Of a stretch of 8,713 bases of DNA, positions 6,319-8,713 are shown in pieces. Position numbers and translations under genes: made by a program. Source of the DNA: Holophagales bacterium (GTDB lineage Bacteria; Acidobacteriota; Holophagae; Holophagales; Holophagaceae); contig JAIRRD010000103.1 in NCBI GenBank assembly GCA_031256155.1, positions 1 to 8,713 of the forward strand. Reading direction: 5' to 3'. Every line of letters begins with the position of its first letter. Position 1 is the first letter of the stretch. A model generated the notes under the pieces. That model did not search any database. It worked only from the letters and a program-made list of their open reading frames with translations, and had not been told where the DNA came from.

Positions 6319-6720
6319 CTAAAAGATGGGATCGCCGGGCTTGCGCCTCCATGCCTCCGGTCTCTTGGCGCCATCTTTTGGCTTAATTTCTTTTGCGGCA
6401 GCTAACGCGTTGTGCAAACCGCTACTGACATTAACGGCTGTTGTGCGTGTGACAACCTGTGTGGGAATCACGGTAACAATAGGCACAGTGGTGGACGCAG
6501 AAGACTGTCGCGTATTCAGTTGCTCTTTCAGTCGCCTGTCATACCAAGCTTTGCGCTTGGGGTCATGTTCTTTCTTTTTATGATCTGCGAAAGCGGATGT
6601 CTTTTGCAGTGTTTTTGGCTTGATTTCCCGCCGATCTTCGCGCACTTGTGATTCAGGGTCTGATGCTTCTTCCAGGATTTGGGCTAAATCAGCCAACGTG
6701 CCAAAACCTTGTTTATTCAT
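6319..6720 (-). CDS. Small charged hypothetical protein
   Basis: I do not recognise this 133-aa protein. It starts MNKQGFGTLADLAQILEEA, a probable short helix. A strongly basic and acidic stretch follows (REDRREIKPKTLQK, then DHKKKEHDPKRKAWYDRRLKEQL). A Ser/Thr/Val segment without charges comes next (about residues 71-98). The tail is basic and ends AWRRKPGDPIF. It has no signal peptide or membrane segment, and most of it is probably disordered, as in small nucleic-acid-associated or adaptor proteins; that is only a guess. ATG 6720 was chosen over the longer in-frame ATG at 6816. A good Shine-Dalgarno (AAGGAG, 6733-6738) precedes it, and a sigma70-type promoter at 6767-6795 would lie inside the longer version. 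It follows the outer-membrane gene in the same direction but has its own promoter. Confidence 0.7.
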   Translation of the reverse strand: MNKQGFGTLADLAQILEEASDPESQVREDRREIKPKTLQKTSAFADHKKKEHDPKRKAWYDRRLKEQLNTRQSSASTTVPIVTVIPTQVVTRTTAVNVSSGLHNALAAAKEIKPKDGAKRPEAWRRKPGDPIF

Positions 6721-6730
6721 ACAACAAATT

Positions 6731-6738
6731 CTCTCCTT
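6731..6738 (-). promoter_or_regulatory. Ribosome binding site of the small gene
   Basis: Read on the minus strand the sequence is AAGGAGAG, ending ten bases before ATG 6720. It decides the start codon in favour of the 133-aa product. Confidence 0.75.
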
Positions 6739-6741
6739 CTG

Positions 6742-6758
6742 GTTCTCTTCCAGAGAAC
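6742..6758 (-). other. Leader hairpin next to the ribosome binding site
   Basis: GTTCTCT (6742-6748) and AGAGAAC (6752-6758) pair exactly around a 3-base loop. The hairpin lies between the predicted transcription start (about 6760) and the Shine-Dalgarno (6731-6738). It would form at the very 5' end of the leader RNA and may stabilise the message. A regulatory role is possible but not shown. Confidence 0.45.
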
Positions 6759-6766
6759 AGCTTGGT

Positions 6767-6795
6767 AGTATAACAAATTTGTTATTTTTTTTCAA
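6767..6795 (-). promoter_or_regulatory. Sigma70-type promoter of the small gene
   Basis: On the minus strand, TTGAAA (6790-6795) and TATACT (6767-6772) are separated by exactly 17 bases, close to the consensus of the main sigma factor. An A-tract lies at the -35 end. The predicted transcription start is near 6760, giving a leader of about 40 bases before ATG 6720. The promoter begins about 17 bases after the stop codon of the upstream outer-membrane gene. Confidence 0.7.
6770..6785. promoter_or_regulatory. 16-bp palindrome in the promoter spacer (putative operator)
   Basis: ATAACAAATTTGTTAT is a perfect palindrome with no loop. It fills most of the spacer and runs four bases into the -10 box of the minus-strand promoter. 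A dimeric repressor bound here would block RNA polymerase. The symmetry and position are seen directly; the binding protein is unknown. Confidence 0.55.
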
Positions 6796-6812
6796 TAAAA
6801 TTTTGTAAAGTT

Positions 6813-8713
6813 TCAAAATCTGAGATGAAGACCTGCAGTAAAGACAGTCCTGCCTTTAATCACACCGTCAAGTGGACGATGAACTCCTATTCTTAAAGAG
6901 GGAACAAGCCCTAAAAAGTTGAGCATGTCTGAAGAAAACAGTTCATCCGACCGAACTTCAAAACCCGCAATGCGTTGGTAGTCACCGCTCGGATCATGGG
7001 AAAACCACACGGATACTTTTTCAAAATAGAGATAGGCTAAAAAACCGTACTCAGCCCGCAATCTGCGCATCCTATCGCCCATTAAAAGATAATCAGGCAG
7101 GGCTGGCTGCTGAACGCGGTTCAGGTTCAAATTATCTGATACGGGTTCCGCGTTTTGTCCGCCAAAGTGGAAAGCGTCCAGAATACTGTAGTCGCCTTGT
7201 ATGCGGCCCTCTTCCGCGCTTATTCTGAAGTTGCCCATAGGTGTTATAAAACGCAGACCGGCTTGTAGTTTTAGTATCTGCCAGTTAGCGTCTGCTTCAG
7301 ACGCGCCGCAGTCAAGCGTGTCAAGCGGGATTGTGTGCCCGACTGCGCCCTGGAATGAGGCATTCAGACCAATGCCCCAGTCGCCTTTTGACTTCTTTGT
7401 ACTAAAGGCCGCCGCTGCCCCGGCCAGGTAGCGATTGTAATTGTAGGAAGTTGTGTTCTCAATATCGCTTTTCACGGATTCCCAGGCGACAAATGGCCTG
7501 AGTATTACCGGTGACATGCCGAGCTGCTGCCAGGTGAGGGCAAATTCAGCCCCTGTGCGATCTCTGTCAAAACCCGATATGGGCTCGTATCTCTGGCGGC
7601 TGGGTTTTTCCAGGCTGTAAAACGCTTGCAGACTGGGGGCAACACGCCATCCGCGATAGGAAATGCCAACGCCTCCCCCCCTTGGTCCTCTGGCAGAGCC
7701 GGCGGCTCCGGCGGCGTACCAGTTCAAGCGGTTCAGCAAGTCATGCCCAGTGAATCCAATCATTATTGAAGAGCTGGAGGGGCCTGATGAAACGGCATTA
7801 ACATCGCTGAATTCGGTAACGTGCGAATCAAACACGGAGTAGTCCGCAACCTTTATAACTTCGTTTGAAGGCGGGGGGAGCAAACTGGGTGTATTGGGAT
7901 GACTCAGAACGGTACCTTGAACCAGCAGGTTTTCTGAGATGCCAGACTGTGCAGGTTCCAAAGGCGGCAGTGTTAGGTCCAGTTTGCGTATCTCGCATCC
8001 AGTAGCTGTGAGCTGAACGTAGTAGAGTGCTTTGCCGTCAGGTGTTGGCGCTGGCTGCCATGCGGCGGAAATAACTCTGGTCACTTGCTGTTCCTGGCCG
8101 TCCGGTGTTTTTTTCACTATATTCCAAATGCCGTCAATGTCCTTCCATGTAAATTGGCTGCTTTCAGTCAGTGTTGGCTTTTCGACCGTTTTTATTGTTC
8201 TTGTATTCAAATCCGCCATCCTGAAAACCGACTTTAATTTCCCTTCAGCATTGCGAATTCTCATTTCATAAGTTATCTGATTATTGCTGGTCCACCAGGC
8301 GTACCTTGGTAAAACGCCGTCACGCTTGCCGATGGTAGCTAGTATTTTTGGTTCTATAAATTCAGGTTTGCGGTCTTCGACTTCGTTTGGGTCAGGCTTT
8401 TCAGGTTTTGATGCCTTTTTTTTAATGGGTTCCGGTTTGGCCTTGAGATCCCAAATACGAATACCGGGGGTTTTATCTGTAATAAGTATGGCCATCAGCT
8501 TAGAGCCATCCGGACTTAGAGCCAGGCCGGTTATTTCGGTGTCAAAGCGTGCTATAAGCTCGCCTTCACGGATCATCCCGTTCTCTTTGGCGTTTCTCTC
8601 CAGTGCTATGGCATCGTGCGTGACCTCTGCCCTCCACCTGCCATAGCTGTCTTCAGGTTTTATTCCAAAAGTGGCTTCAAAGGAATCTTTGTAAGACCTC
8701 CGTTTTTTAGAGG
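6813..8713 (-). CDS. Periplasmic beta-propeller plus outer-membrane beta-barrel protein (5' end missing)
   Basis: The reading frame is open to the right edge, so the true start lies outside the window; the first in-frame ATG (8576) is internal. Residues below count from that Met. About 45 residues precede it and include SYKDSFEATFG and YGRWRAEV. From memory these resemble the end of a peptidase-MA-like domain that comes before TolB-type propellers in some bacteria. Residues 1-210 contain propeller blades: LALSPDGSKLMAIL (17-30), a blade near 90-125, and APTPDGKALYYVQL (176-189). A Lys/Pro-rich linker at 47-75 interrupts the first blades. From about 265 to the end, alternating hydrophobic strands with many Gly and aromatic residues form a predicted outer-membrane barrel. 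It ends GLHLRF, with the terminal Phe that the BAM machinery recognises. Probable site: periplasm and outer membrane. Substrate and role are unknown. Confidence 0.72.
   Translation of the reverse strand, partial: SKKRRSYKDSFEATFGIKPEDSYGRWRAEVTHDAIALERNAKENGMIREGELIARFDTEITGLALSPDGSKLMAILITDKTPGIRIWDLKAKPEPIKKKASKPEKPDPNEVEDRKPEFIEPKILATIGKRDGVLPRYAWWTSNNQITYEMRIRNAEGKLKSVFRMADLNTRTIKTVEKPTLTESSQFTWKDIDGIWNIVKKTPDGQEQQVTRVISAAWQPAPTPDGKALYYVQLTATGCEIRKLDLTLPPLEPAQSGISENLLVQGTVLSHPNTPSLLPPPSNEVIKVADYSVFDSHVTEFSDVNAVSSGPSSSSIMIGFTGHDLLNRLNWYAAGAAGSARGPRGGGVGISYRGWRVAPSLQAFYSLEKPSRQRYEPISGFDRDRTGAEFALTWQQLGMSPVILRPFVAWESVKSDIENTTSYNYNRYLAGAAAAFSTKKSKGDWGIGLNASFQGAVGHTIPLDTLDCGASEADANWQILKLQAGLRFITPMGNFRISAEEGRIQGDYSILDAFHFGGQNAEPVSDNLNLNRVQQPALPDYLLMGDRMRRLRAEYGFLAYLYFEKVSVWFSHDPSGDYQRIAGFEVRSDELFSSDMLNFLGLVPSLRIGVHRPLDGVIKGRTVFTAGLHLRF

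Noticed and set aside
6721..6816. Longer start for the small gene at ATG 6816
   Set aside because: It would place the promoter, palindrome and hairpin inside the coding region and overlap the end of the outer-membrane gene; ATG 6720 has a good ribosome binding site.

Overview
The window comes from a Gram-negative bacterium. It encodes a predicted outer-membrane beta-barrel protein ending in Phe, secreted proteins with signal peptides, and an F-type ATP synthase. The ATP synthase subunit c carries an N-terminal leader, as I recall from several deltaproteobacterial-type lineages. A divergent GH89 (NAGLU-like) glycosidase and moderate GC suggest a glycan-degrading, possibly host- or detritus-associated bacterium (deltaproteobacteria-like or PVC-like). 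I cannot fix the phylum from sequence alone.

Layout, left to right. (1) Positions 1-533, plus strand: the 3' end of atpB (subunit a), an intrinsic-terminator-like hairpin with a T-run, then atpE (subunit c). The usual next genes (atpF, H, A, G, D, C) do not follow, so the ATP synthase genes are split in this genome. (2) Positions 606-3302, plus strand: a three-gene signalling unit. A 391-aa protein with a degenerate RelA/SpoT-like (p)ppGpp-synthetase pattern overlaps by 7 bases a STAS-domain anti-sigma-factor antagonist, which has a perfect AGGAGG ribosome binding site. Next comes a response-regulator receiver fused to a PP2C (RsbU/SpoIIE-type) phosphatase. The STAS protein and the phosphatase are two of the three usual parts of a partner-switching module; the anti-sigma kinase is not in view. 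(3) Positions 3303-3393: a small interspersed repeat copy and a perfect 13-bp hairpin between convergent genes. (4) Positions 3391-6171, minus strand: a secreted 926-aa GH89-family protein in which the usual acid/base Glu appears to be Gln. (5) Positions 6172-6318: an intergenic region holding a second copy of the same repeat. (6) Positions 6319-6720, minus strand: a small, charged protein of unknown function. It has a well-formed sigma70-type promoter with a 16-bp perfect palindrome in its spacer. (7) Positions 6813-8713, minus strand: the 3' part of a gene for a periplasmic beta-propeller joined to an outer-membrane barrel. It runs off the right edge.

The most original content is the signalling unit in region 2. 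Its layout suggests that a nucleotide-second-messenger-type enzyme, or a catalytically dead relative, is co-expressed with a sigma-factor partner switch. All family calls come from reading motifs by eye; no database search was run.
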